A DNA stretch of 64,000 bases from E44-bin32 sp034430595 (GTDB taxonomy: Bacteria; Chloroflexota; Anaerolineae; Anaerolineales; E44-bin32). The DNA lies in contig DAOUEL010000078.1 in assembly GCA_034430595.1 (NCBI GenBank), forward strand, positions 62,001-126,000, given 5' to 3'. The notes under the pieces were generated by a model. The model was not told the origin of the DNA. It did no database searches and was given only the letters and a program-made list of their open reading frames with translations. Both the position numbers and the translations under genes were made by a program. This document shows, piece by piece, positions 52,208 through 59,704 of this stretch (position 1 is the stretch's first letter; each line of letters starts with the position of its first letter).

Positions 52208-52852
52208 TCAGCCAAACAAGCGCAGCTGCTCCTGTGACGTCGCTTCGGGAGAGCGCAGCAGCCAGGCGGCGTCGGCGGCAATCTGCAGCTGGTCGAGCAG
52301 CGACCAGCGCTCCTTGACCAGCACGCGCGGCTCGCGCGCGCCGACGATCACCGCTCCGCCCGCCGCCAGGCGCTTGAGGTGCGTGATGGTTTTTGCCAAC
52401 AGCCGTTCGGAATCGCGCAGCGGCACGCTCTCGTCGTAAAAGGTGCTGAGCAGGTCGAGCACGAAGAGCACATCCGGCGCCTGCGGGCTGGCCGGCCCGC
52501 TATCATCCGGGACGCCACCAGCGGCGGGCGCGTTTTCGATCAACTGCGCCAATTGAAAGCAGGTGAAGGCGCGCGAGAGCCGCACACGCTCCAGCGTGGC
52601 GTGTGGATTGGAGCTCAAGCGGCGCGCCAGGCGGGCGATGAAGTAGCCGTCGAAGCGGTTGCCTCCATCGAAGACGCGCACCCGCCGCCCGCCCGCTGCC
52701 ATCAGCGTCAGCGCCGCCAGCAGCGCACGGGTGGGCGTCTCGGCGCCCCAGAAGAGCGACAAGCGCGGCTGCAGCAGCATCTCCAGTGTGGACGGATCGT
52801 CCAGCGCGAGCGGGAGCGGGGGGTGTTCGTACGATACGAGCGTCGACTGCAT
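52208..52852 (-). CDS. RecA/RadA-like protein with degraded P-loop and clamp motif
   Basis: 214 residues. The body follows the RecA/Rad51 plan: VRVFDGGNRFDGYFIARLARR and VRLSRAFTCFQLAQLI correspond to the RadA segment after Walker A, and VLFVLDLLSTFYDE (128-141) is the Walker B. Walker A is missing: WGAETPTRALL (35-45) stands where GxxGxGKT should be. The C-terminus EQLRLFG (208-214) matches the QLxLF sliding-clamp-binding motif. The architecture recalls ImuA/SulA-like RecA relatives. ATG 52852 has GGAGG 6 bases upstream. First gene of the cassette behind the SOS-like box. Confidence 0.8.
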   Translation of the reverse strand: MQSTLVSYEHPPLPLALDDPSTLEMLLQPRLSLFWGAETPTRALLAALTLMAAGGRRVRVFDGGNRFDGYFIARLARRLSSNPHATLERVRLSRAFTCFQLAQLIENAPAAGGVPDDSGPASPQAPDVLFVLDLLSTFYDESVPLRDSERLLAKTITHLKRLAAGGAVIVGAREPRVLVKERWSLLDQLQIAADAAWLLRSPEATSQEQLRLFG

Positions 52853-52878
52853 CACATACCTCCAGGGCAGCGAACCAT

Positions 52879-52907
52879 TCCATAGAACAAATGTGCTAAA
52901 AGTCTAA
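52879..52907 (-). promoter_or_regulatory. Candidate promoter of the PolB cassette
   Basis: On minus, TTAGAC (52902-52907), 17-bp spacer, TATGGA (52879-52884). Weak -10, but its spacer contains the SOS-like box, as in the consensus promoter at 57180. Confidence 0.5.
52883..52898. promoter_or_regulatory. SOS (LexA) box, one mismatch
   Basis: TAGAACAAATGTGCTA: GAAC-AAAT-GTGC against GAAC-N4-GTTC, one mismatch in the second half. The first 12 bases are identical to the perfect box at 57186-57197. Confidence 0.65.
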
Positions 52908-52945
52908 CCCTGGATGGCCGGGGCGCAATCCCGCGCGCGGTGGAA

Positions 52946-52977
52946 CCGCGCGGGTGAATCGCGATTCACCCGCGCGG
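52946..52977. repeat. 32-bp perfect palindrome
   Basis: Every base from 52946 to 52977 pairs with its mirror (arms begin CCGCGCGGGTGAATCG). It lies 29 bases after the plsC stop and 48 bases before the SOS-like box of the cassette. As RNA it forms a very stable hairpin and may end plsC transcription, but no T-run follows; as DNA it could bind a dimeric protein. Confidence 0.75.
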
Positions 52978-53006
52978 GGGAGGAGATGGTTTTCCGAGAG
53001 TGGGCG

Positions 53007-53678
53007 TTATCCGTTGCTGGGTGCGGCGAGCAGTTCTTTCAGGCGGGGATGGTCGGCGTAGTAGCCGCGGTACTCGGGCGGCAGCATAGCGGCGATCCGG
53101 CACATGACTTCGTCGGCGTTGGCACGCAGACTGGCGCTGTGCCTTGATTCGTCGAGCGGTGGCAGGGTGAAGGGCAGGCCGATGCGCATGAGGTAGCGCG
53201 GCCGGCGCAGCTTGTGCCAGCACGCCAGGGTCTTTTCCGTGCCAGCGACGGCGATCGGTACGATCGGGGCGCTGACTTCGCTGGCCAGGAAGGCGATGCC
53301 GGTCTTGCCGCGGGCCATGGCGCCGGTTTTGCTGCGGGTGCCTTCCGGGGCGATGCCGAAAATGTTGCCGCGTTCCAGCCAGGCGACGGCGGCGTCGATC
53401 GCCATGCGATCGACCTGGCCGCGCTCAATGAAGATGCCCCGCCCCATGCGAAGAATCGGCCCGAAGAGCGGGTGGCGGGCGTACTTTTCGGCTGCCCATC
53501 CGGTCACATTCTCGCCACCCACCAGGCCAAAGACGAGCGGCAGGTCGAAGATGCTGAGGTGGTTTACGGCCAGAATGTAGGGTCCATTCGCCGGTAGATG
53601 ATCGAGCCCCTGGACGTCACGCCGGGTAAGGATAGCCGCGAGCAGGTTGAAGATCCAGCGCAGGAAGCGAGAAAACAT
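53007..53678 (-). CDS. plsC: 1-acyl-sn-glycerol-3-phosphate acyltransferase-like
   Basis: 223 residues. NHLSIFDLP holds the HX4D motif (His40, Asp45) and PEGTRSKTG (111-119) the glycerol-phosphate-binding block of the PlsC family, which acylates lysophosphatidate. No clear membrane helix, but a hydrophobic N-terminus. Divergent from the GNAT-like gene at 53760. Confidence 0.92.
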   Translation of the reverse strand: MFSRFLRWIFNLLAAILTRRDVQGLDHLPANGPYILAVNHLSIFDLPLVFGLVGGENVTGWAAEKYARHPLFGPILRMGRGIFIERGQVDRMAIDAAVAWLERGNIFGIAPEGTRSKTGAMARGKTGIAFLASEVSAPIVPIAVAGTEKTLACWHKLRRPRYLMRIGLPFTLPPLDESRHSASLRANADEVMCRIAAMLPPEYRGYYADHPRLKELLAAPSNG

Positions 53679-53703
53679 GCGGTGTTCTCCTATTCCGCTT
53701 CGA

Positions 53704-53732
53704 TTGTAGACGGATTTCCGCAGTGCTACAAT
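53704..53732 (+). promoter_or_regulatory. Promoter of the GNAT-like gene
   Basis: TTGTAG (53704-53709), 17-bp spacer, TACAAT (53727-53732). Confidence 0.6.
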
Positions 53733-53759
53733 GTCGCCGAACCGAGGGTGGTGGCGAGC

Positions 53760-54887
53760 GTGTTTGAGATCAAGCAGATCGATACAGAGTCAAAGCGCGA
53801 GGTAGAACGGTTTGTCCGCCTGCCGTTTAAGTTGTACCGCGGCCACCCGCTCTGGGTGCCCCCGATCCGCATGGATGTGCGCACGCGTCTGAACCGCAGC
53901 AAGCATCCCTTTCATGAGCACTCCGACGCCGAATTCTTTATTGCCGAGAGAGACGGAGAGGACCTGGGCCGCGTGGCCGTCATCGAGAACAAGCCCTATA
54001 ACGAATACCACGGGACCCGCCAGGCGCAGTTCTACTTCTTCGAATGTGTCGAGGATCTCGACGTCGCGCGTGCCCTGCTCGAGCGTGCCTACGAATGGGC
54101 CCGTGTGCGTGGTCTGAACGCCATCGTCGGTCCCAAGGGATTCGGACCGCTCGATGGCTACGGCATGCTGGTGGAGGGTTTCGAGTTCCGGCCGGCGATG
54201 ACGATGATGAACTACAACCCACCCTACTACCCGGAGTTCATGCAGGCTCTCGGGTTTCGAAAAGAGGTCGATTTCGTCTCCTGCTACCTGAGTGCGCATA
54301 AATTCCATCTGCCCGAGCGCGTGCACCGCATCGCCGGGCGGGCGGCAAAACGCAGCGGGCTGGAGGTCAAGCGCTTTAAGAGTAAGCGCGAGCTGCTGAC
54401 CTGGGCCCCGCGCATCGGAAAGACCTACAACAACACCTTCGTCAATAATTGGGAGTACTACCCCCTGACCGAGCGTGAGATCGATTACGTAATCAGCGAG
54501 ATACTGACGATCGCCGATCCGCGCCTGATAAAGATTATCACCCATGGCGAGGACGTGGTGGGTTTCCTGTTTGGCTTCCCTGACGTCTCGGCCGCCATTC
54601 AGCGCAGCAAGGGTCGTCTCTTCCCGTTTGGGATCATCGATCTGTTGATCGAGATGAGGCGCACGAAGTGGATCGCACTCAACGGCGCCGGAGTGCTGCC
54701 CGAGTATCACGGTCGTGGTGGAAATGCTCTGCTCTACAGCGAGATGGAAAAGACGATTCAGGAGTTCGGATACCGGCACGCCGACCTGACCCAGGTGGCT
54801 GAAAGTGCGGTGCAGATGCGCAGCGATCTGGAAAACGTCGGTGGCGTAGCTTATAAAAACCACCGCGTGTTCATTCGCGAAATCTAA
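53760..54887 (+). CDS. GNAT-fold protein, YghO-like
   Basis: 375 residues. VRLPFKLYRGHPLWVPPI, FFIAERDGEDLGRVAVIENKP and GLNAIVGPKGFGPLDGYGMLVEGF resemble the E. coli YghO family with a duplicated GNAT fold; the second half carries NGAGVLPEYHGRGGNALLY, which contains the acetyl-CoA-type pyrophosphate loop (HGRGGN). Substrate unknown. GTG 53760 fits the GAGGG upstream and the promoter; a frame open further up is excluded by that promoter. Confidence 0.8.
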   Translation: MFEIKQIDTESKREVERFVRLPFKLYRGHPLWVPPIRMDVRTRLNRSKHPFHEHSDAEFFIAERDGEDLGRVAVIENKPYNEYHGTRQAQFYFFECVEDLDVARALLERAYEWARVRGLNAIVGPKGFGPLDGYGMLVEGFEFRPAMTMMNYNPPYYPEFMQALGFRKEVDFVSCYLSAHKFHLPERVHRIAGRAAKRSGLEVKRFKSKRELLTWAPRIGKTYNNTFVNNWEYYPLTEREIDYVISEILTIADPRLIKIITHGEDVVGFLFGFPDVSAAIQRSKGRLFPFGIIDLLIEMRRTKWIALNGAGVLPEYHGRGGNALLYSEMEKTIQEFGYRHADLTQVAESAVQMRSDLENVGGVAYKNHRVFIREI

Positions 54888-55032
54888 ATCCAGATTTAGG
54901 CCGTTTGCTCAGCGCGAGAATCGATGGAATGCGGCTTATCTATCATTCTTTCGTCTGTCTGACCAGGCCGGGGGCGAGTTCGCGGCGGATTTCTGATCGA
55001 CGGCCAGCCCGCTTGCCCATTGCGAGAAACAA

Positions 55033-55060
55033 AAACGCCCCCTGGTTTTTGGGGGCGTTT
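55033..55060 (-). terminator. Terminator of the Yip1-like gene
   Basis: AAACGCCCCC / GGGGGCGTTT, 10-bp stem, loop 8, followed on minus by TTTTTG. It may also act in the plus direction for the GNAT-like gene. Confidence 0.88.
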
Positions 55061-55079
55061 GGTTTTTACTGCGACTCGG

Positions 55080-55652
55080 CTAGCCGAACATGCCAGCTGC
55101 GGTGCCGACACCGAAGCCGAGCAGGCTGATGACTGCGGTGGCGATCAATCCCAGGATGAAGTAGACGATGAAGCCAATCACGACCGTCACGATCGTCTGC
55201 ACCCACTCCAGATCGAGCGCCTCCTTGGCGGCGATAAACCAGGCTGCCAGCGAGAGCAGCGCAGCGATAATGCGAACCGGAGCGGTAATGCAGTTCAATG
55301 CCGGTGAGAAAGCACCGAGGATGCCGATCACGGCTACGGCCTGCCAGACGTAGGCTAGTCCGAGCGTGCGCACCAGCTCGTCGAAGGTCACTTCAGCTTT
55401 AAAGACCTCACGTCCGACCCAAGCGATGATCATCGCACCGACTGCAAAACCGACTACCGCAAACACCGCGCCAATGAGAGCGGCGATAATGATTCGGAAA
55501 AAGCCCGTTGCATTCACCGAACCGAGCTGGTTCAGGAAGGCGATGACGGCGATCAAGACCCAGGCAGTCGAAGTGAAGCTGGTGTCGTCCTCAACTTCCT
55601 TGTAGACCTCGCGGCGGAATGTGAAAGCACCCATGATTCGATTCATCAACAT
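55080..55652 (-). CDS. Yip1-like membrane protein
   Basis: 190 residues with five helices. MGAFTFRREVYKEVEDDTSFT leads into the helix bundle, and the FKAEVTFDELVRTLGLAYVWQ segment is typical of the Yip1/YIP1-family fold. AAGGAG 10 bases before ATG 55652. Function in bacteria is unknown; the eukaryotic relatives act in vesicle traffic. Confidence 0.8.
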   Translation of the reverse strand: MLMNRIMGAFTFRREVYKEVEDDTSFTSTAWVLIAVIAFLNQLGSVNATGFFRIIIAALIGAVFAVVGFAVGAMIIAWVGREVFKAEVTFDELVRTLGLAYVWQAVAVIGILGAFSPALNCITAPVRIIAALLSLAAWFIAAKEALDLEWVQTIVTVVIGFIVYFILGLIATAVISLLGFGVGTAAGMFG

Positions 55653-55786
55653 TGCTTCTTTACTCCTTTTATGGTGGTTGATCACCAAGGGTGAGATTTA
55701 GAGAGGCTGCTTCAGGAGCAGTCCGACGGTTATAACCCCTTCCGGCAGGCTGCGTTGCGGGAGGGGCCGACCGCTGCTTTGTAGTT

Positions 55787-56590
55787 TCAGCTCGAGCTTG
55801 TCAGCCAGGCCTGGGCGAAATCTACCGCTTCCGGTTGCGAGAACAGGCGGCTCTCGGCCGATCCGACCTTGCCGATCCGCACTGCATGTTCGGCCTCGAA
55901 TTCGGCCCCGATCTGGGCGAAGGGGGTCTCATCCAGATCGACGTCACGGTAGGCAACCCAGGCCCGCTCGCCGTCGAGCATGACGGGAGCGCCCTGGGTG
56001 ATGTCTCTGTGCCGTGGAATGCGATATTCGGCCAGGTGAAAGGAGGTGTTGCTGTCGTAGCCGGTGCCGAGCAGGAGCACGTACCCTTTTAATTCGTAGA
56101 TGCGCGCCAGCGGTGAACCCTCGCCGAGCGGATCCTCAAGCTGGTGATTGCGGGTGATTTCATCGGCATGGGCGCCCCAGGCGGCAAAGGAGAGCGCCGG
56201 GTGCTCGCTGCGCAGCACTTCCGGCCAGGTGCGGAAGTGCTCGGGTATGCGGCCGATGCCGCGTGTCGGGGTAAAGTGCGGGTCGTAGGCTGGCATGGTC
56301 GCACGAACAGCATCCACCCAGCTCGCGGGGACGGGCGGGTTTTCCCAGCGGGCAGGCTCGGACAGTTCACCCGAGTGCGCCGGCATGACCAGCGTGCCGC
56401 CCGGCGTGAGGACGTCCTGCAGCGCCTGGATCACGGCTACTGAACCGCCGTTGACCCAGCCAAGCGCTGAGAGTGAACTGTGTACGAGCATGATCATGCC
56501 CGGCTCGACACCCAGGCGGAGCAGGTCTGCGCCCAGCGTCTGGCGCGTGCGCGGCTCCGGCGTGGCGCCGATCACCTCTGATTCGGCCAT
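55787..56590 (-). CDS. AAC(3)-like aminoglycoside N-acetyltransferase family
   Basis: 267 residues. MIMLVHSSLSALGWVNGGS, LTPGGTLVMPAHSGELSEP, HPALSFAAWGAHADEIT and LLGTGYDSNTSFHLAEYR match the AAC(3) family, which also includes non-resistance acyltransferases. GGAGG in front of ATG 56590. It starts 59 bases after the RHH-LuxR gene on the same strand, so it may share its SOS-controlled promoter. Whether it acetylates any drug is unknown. Confidence 0.87.
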   Translation of the reverse strand: MAESEVIGATPEPRTRQTLGADLLRLGVEPGMIMLVHSSLSALGWVNGGSVAVIQALQDVLTPGGTLVMPAHSGELSEPARWENPPVPASWVDAVRATMPAYDPHFTPTRGIGRIPEHFRTWPEVLRSEHPALSFAAWGAHADEITRNHQLEDPLGEGSPLARIYELKGYVLLLGTGYDSNTSFHLAEYRIPRHRDITQGAPVMLDGERAWVAYRDVDLDETPFAQIGAEFEAEHAVRIGKVGSAESRLFSQPEAVDFAQAWLTSSS

Positions 56591-56649
56591 CGTTCCTCCG
56601 CCGGGATTATAACTGCGAACTGAACGCCGATGGCCTGACCGGTGTTTCG

Positions 56650-57126
56650 TCAGCCCGTCTCCTGCTGCCACCAGCGCAGGCCCAGGTCGAGCAGCAGCAT
56701 GCGCAGGTCGGACTTGCTGTGTAGGCCGAATTTACCCAGGGCGCTGCGCACGTGCGATTTGACCGTCTCGGGCGAGATGACCAGCTGGGCGGCGATTTCC
56801 TGGTTGGTGCGCCCGCGCGCTGCCAGCCAGGTGATCTCACGCTCGCGCGGCGTGAGTGAGGCCAGCACCGCTTCGGCATGCCGGCGCAGCGCCTCGCGTT
56901 CGAGGGCGCGGGTGAGCAGATCCTGCGCCAGCGTCTGCGGGGAGCGGTCACGGGCACGGGCTGCACGCCGCAGGTGGAGCGCCAGCTGCCCGTCCAGCTC
57001 GACGGTCAGGCCGGCGCGGCCCGGGGGCGCCAGCCGGCGCAGGCGCGCCAGCCACCCCGCCCGCCCGGAGGCTGGCTGCCCGGCCGAGTCAATGCTGGCT
57101 GAACTGGACCGACGAAGAAACCACAC
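56650..57126 (-). CDS. Regulator joining ribbon-helix-helix-like and LuxR domains
   Basis: 158 residues. LTVELDGQLALHLRRAARAR followed by DRSPQTLAQDLLTRALE (40-76) reads like a ribbon-helix-helix domain, and LTPREREITWLAARGRTNQE with VISPETVKSHVRSALGKFGL (91-147) is a LuxR helix-turn-helix. GTG 57126 is chosen: GGGAG lies 6 bases upstream, and the upstream TTG at 57180 would be within the promoter -10. No receiver domain. Controlled by a consensus promoter with a LexA box in its spacer. Confidence 0.78.
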   Translation of the reverse strand: MWFLRRSSSASIDSAGQPASGRAGWLARLRRLAPPGRAGLTVELDGQLALHLRRAARARDRSPQTLAQDLLTRALEREALRRHAEAVLASLTPREREITWLAARGRTNQEIAAQLVISPETVKSHVRSALGKFGLHSKSDLRMLLLDLGLRWWQQETG

Positions 57127-57179
57127 AGGCCGCTCCCGGGCGTGCGATGCTGGAAGGATGGGAAAACACGCTCGCCTCA

Positions 57180-57208
57180 ATTATATAGAACAAATGTTCG
57201 TATGTCAA
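57180..57208 (-). promoter_or_regulatory. Fully consensus promoter of the RHH-LuxR gene
   Basis: On minus, TTGACA (57203-57208), exact 17-bp spacer, TATAAT (57180-57185): 12 of 12 consensus bases. The spacer contains the LexA box. Start point near 57173. Confidence 0.88.
57188..57199. promoter_or_regulatory. SOS (LexA) box, perfect
   Basis: GAACAAATGTTC fits GAACRNRYGTTC, the Gram-positive-type LexA site, at every fixed position. It fills the spacer between -35 and -10, the classic position for repression. Confidence 0.8.
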
Positions 57209-57277
57209 TCGACGGAGAGGCGTCATAGACCTGCATTCGCTTCCCTGATAGACTCGGCCGGTAGCAGGAGGCAGGCG

Positions 57278-58099
57278 ATGGTGACGAAGCTCGCGAGTTC
57301 AATATCCTTGGCGCTGGCGCTCGCCCTGGCCGGATGCAACGCTCCGGTGCTAGGGCCAGCTGCCCCACCGACCAGCAGCCCGGCCGCGCTCGCGTCACCG
57401 ACGCCCACGGCCGAAGCAACCACCCTGGGTACGGCCGGCCCGGAGGCGATCGCCATTCTCGAGCCCGCCCCGGGTTCGCGGCTGGTGAGCCCGCTGCAAC
57501 TGACCGGGATAGCCGATTCAACCTTTGAGCAGGTTCTGACGGTCCGGCTGATTTCGTTCGAAGGTGGACTGCTGGAAGAACTGGCGCCGGTGATGATCGA
57601 ATCCGAGATGGGCACGCGCGGGCCCTTCTCTGCCGACCTATCGTTCTTGGTCGACCATGAGCAGAACGTTCTGATCCAGGTGCTTGCACACAGCCCGCGC
57701 GATGGCGGTGTGACGCATATGGAATCGGTCGGCGTGATGCTGCTGCCGGACGGCGTTGCTCAGGTGAAGACCCGTGATCCCTATCCCGAACGGATTATCA
57801 TCTCTCAACCAGAACCGGGCGGAACAGTCAGCGGGGGCGTGCTGCACGTTGAAGGGGTGGGCATCGCCACTTTCGAAGGCACGCTGGTGGTTCAGTTGTA
57901 TGATGCGGATGGAGCGCTGCTCGCCAGTCAGGCGCTGATCGTGAATGCGCCCGACATGGGCCTGCCGGGTGACTTCGCGCTCGATGTATCGTACAGCGTG
58001 GCCGCCGAAGGTCCGGGACGGGTGGTCGTCACGGATCCTAGCCCGGCATTTGACGGTATAAATCACCTCGCCAGCGTGGAGATCAGGTTGCAGCCCTGA
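57278..58099 (+). CDS. Lipoprotein with two Gmad2-like domains
   Basis: 273 residues. A lipoprotein signal ends in LALAGCN (Cys about residue 20), followed by a Pro/Thr-rich linker and two Ig-like domains that share the pattern I-x-x-x-P-x-P-G-S/G: IAILEPAPGSRLVSPLQLTG and IIISQPEPGGTVSGGVLHVEG, as in Gmad2 domains. AGGAGG precedes ATG 57278. Divergent from the RHH-LuxR gene; followed by the triplicated membrane protein. Confidence 0.85.
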   Translation: MVTKLASSISLALALALAGCNAPVLGPAAPPTSSPAALASPTPTAEATTLGTAGPEAIAILEPAPGSRLVSPLQLTGIADSTFEQVLTVRLISFEGGLLEELAPVMIESEMGTRGPFSADLSFLVDHEQNVLIQVLAHSPRDGGVTHMESVGVMLLPDGVAQVKTRDPYPERIIISQPEPGGTVSGGVLHVEGVGIATFEGTLVVQLYDADGALLASQALIVNAPDMGLPGDFALDVSYSVAAEGPGRVVVTDPSPAFDGINHLASVEIRLQP

Positions 58100-58147
58100 T
58101 CGATTTGGATGGAGCAGCTTTGAAAAACCGTGAGGTAAAAGACCGCG

Positions 58148-59134
58148 ATGGATGATCAAACGGCACCAATCCGGGGGCTCGGGAAGAATTCAGGCACCTC
58201 TGCCGGCTGGCCGTACAGCCGCGTGCTGGCAGCGCTGGTGCTCGTGCCGGCCGTTCCCATGCTTCTGTTATCGGTCGGAACGCTGCTGCTCTTCTACCTG
58301 GCGCCGGTCCGCTTTGGAGACTTACTGGCACGGCTGCCGGGTGAGTCTTTCATTCGTACGGCGCTTGTGTTTGCGCCGGCGACTCTGTTTGCGATCGTCG
58401 TACTGGCGCTGCTCTACGCCGTAGAAAAGCCGGTCGAGGCCAGTCAGAAGAAGGCCGTAAGACCTGGAGTGCGCAGGATACCCAAGCAGCTATCGGGAGC
58501 GCGCGGGGCGGCCCGGCTGACATTAACTTTTGCCGCACCGCTCTGGTTGTTTACGCTGGGACTATGGAGTCTGTCCTTTATCTCACCCGTGCGTTTCGAC
58601 CGGTTGCTCGCTCCACTGCCGGGCGACTCGTACCTGCGACCGCTTGTGCCGATCGCCCCCTGGGTGCTTTTCCTGATCGTGCTCGCGGCTGCCGGATTCG
58701 CCTTTGCCCGCGAGAAGCCGGCAAAAGGACTCTCGGAAGAGCGCTCCCCCGAGCGCATGCTGCGGCCGGCGATCGCCTCGGTGCTGATCTCGTCGCTCCC
58801 AGCCTTGCTTGCATCGCTGGCTGCGCTCGGATTCTACTGGCTGCGGCCGGAGAGTTTTGCCCGTGTGCTGGAGCGACTGCCGTTTGATACGCTTGTGCGG
58901 GCGGGCCTGGTCTTTGTCCCCCCGGCCACGTTCGTGGTCGTTGTGCTGGCCTCGATGTACCTGCTGGGGACGCGCAAGCCGCGTGCGGTCGAGGGACGAG
59001 TGCCACCCGCGCGCACGGCATTCACTTCGTTTCGCTCGAATCTGGGATTATTTGTTCTTACGGCAGGATTGAGCCTCTCAGCCGCCCTGGGGTTGGGGCT
59101 GCTTGGCTCGCTGATCTACATCATCGTACGCTAG
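58148..59134 (+). CDS. Membrane protein with three internal repeats
   Basis: 328 residues, about seven helices. LAPVRFGDLLARLPGESF (51-68), ISPVRFDRLLAPLPGDSY (145-162) and LRPESFARVLERLPFDTL (232-249) are three copies of one pattern (P-x-x-F-x-x-x-L-x-x-L-P), each flanked by a pair of helices. I know no family with this design. Between lipoprotein and methyltransferase genes on the same strand. Confidence 0.72.
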   Translation: MDDQTAPIRGLGKNSGTSAGWPYSRVLAALVLVPAVPMLLLSVGTLLLFYLAPVRFGDLLARLPGESFIRTALVFAPATLFAIVVLALLYAVEKPVEASQKKAVRPGVRRIPKQLSGARGAARLTLTFAAPLWLFTLGLWSLSFISPVRFDRLLAPLPGDSYLRPLVPIAPWVLFLIVLAAAGFAFAREKPAKGLSEERSPERMLRPAIASVLISSLPALLASLAALGFYWLRPESFARVLERLPFDTLVRAGLVFVPPATFVVVVLASMYLLGTRKPRAVEGRVPPARTAFTSFRSNLGLFVLTAGLSLSAALGLGLLGSLIYIIVR

Positions 59135-59143
59135 GAGATTATT

Positions 59144-59704
59144 ATGACGGGCGCCATCTCCTCTTATCCCTTTATCCTGGCACTGTTGGCTGCTGGTCTG
59201 GCAGAACTGAGCGCGATTCTCATGCGCCGCGCCGCGCCTACGCTCGGCCGCTGGCTATTCTGGTTGGCGGGGCTGCTATCGCTGGTCGCGGCGGGAAGCC
59301 TGATCTGGTCCTACACCTGGGCGATGAGCATCACCCCGCTCTCGCCCTGGGGCAACGCGCTCACGCAGGCGCTGGGTGCGATCCTGCTCCTGGCCGGTGT
59401 CGGGCTGCTGCTGTGGGCGTTCGGTACGCTCGGCGTGCAAAGCTTGATCGCGCAGGAAGGATCACGTCTGGTCACGCATGGTCCCTACCGGCTGCTGCGC
59501 CGGCCGATGGGGGCTGCTATCGCGCTGCTTGGCATCGGAGGAGCGCTCACCAGCGGCAGTCCGGCCATGTGGGTCTGGTTCTTCGGCTGGTTGATCCTCT
59601 CACAGCCGCTCTTTGAGCTGGAGGAGTGGGAGCTGCTCGCTCGCGTCGATGGCGCGCAGGATTACCTGCAGCGCACGCCGCGCTACCTGCCTCGCCGCAG
59701 TTAG
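59144..59704 (+). CDS. Isoprenylcysteine-carboxyl-methyltransferase-like protein
   Basis: 186 residues with about five helices. LVTHGPYRLLRRPMGAAIALLG followed by FELEEWELLARVDGAQDYLQRT is the ICMT/PEMT signature, with SAM bound by the GPY-R-RPM and EE segments. Substrate unknown in bacteria. It meets the sugar-dehydrogenase gene tail to tail with a 4-base overlap. Confidence 0.83.
   Translation: MTGAISSYPFILALLAAGLAELSAILMRRAAPTLGRWLFWLAGLLSLVAAGSLIWSYTWAMSITPLSPWGNALTQALGAILLLAGVGLLLWAFGTLGVQSLIAQEGSRLVTHGPYRLLRRPMGAAIALLGIGGALTSGSPAMWVWFFGWLILSQPLFELEEWELLARVDGAQDYLQRTPRYLPRRS

Noticed and set aside
56642..57277. Long N-terminal extension of the Gmad2 lipoprotein frame
   Set aside because: It runs antisense through the RHH-LuxR gene and the divergent promoter; the signal peptide and AGGAGG put the start at 57278.
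57664..57673. AGAACGTTCT inside the lipoprotein gene as another LexA site
   Set aside because: The two half-sites have no 4-base spacer and the site lies within coding sequence.
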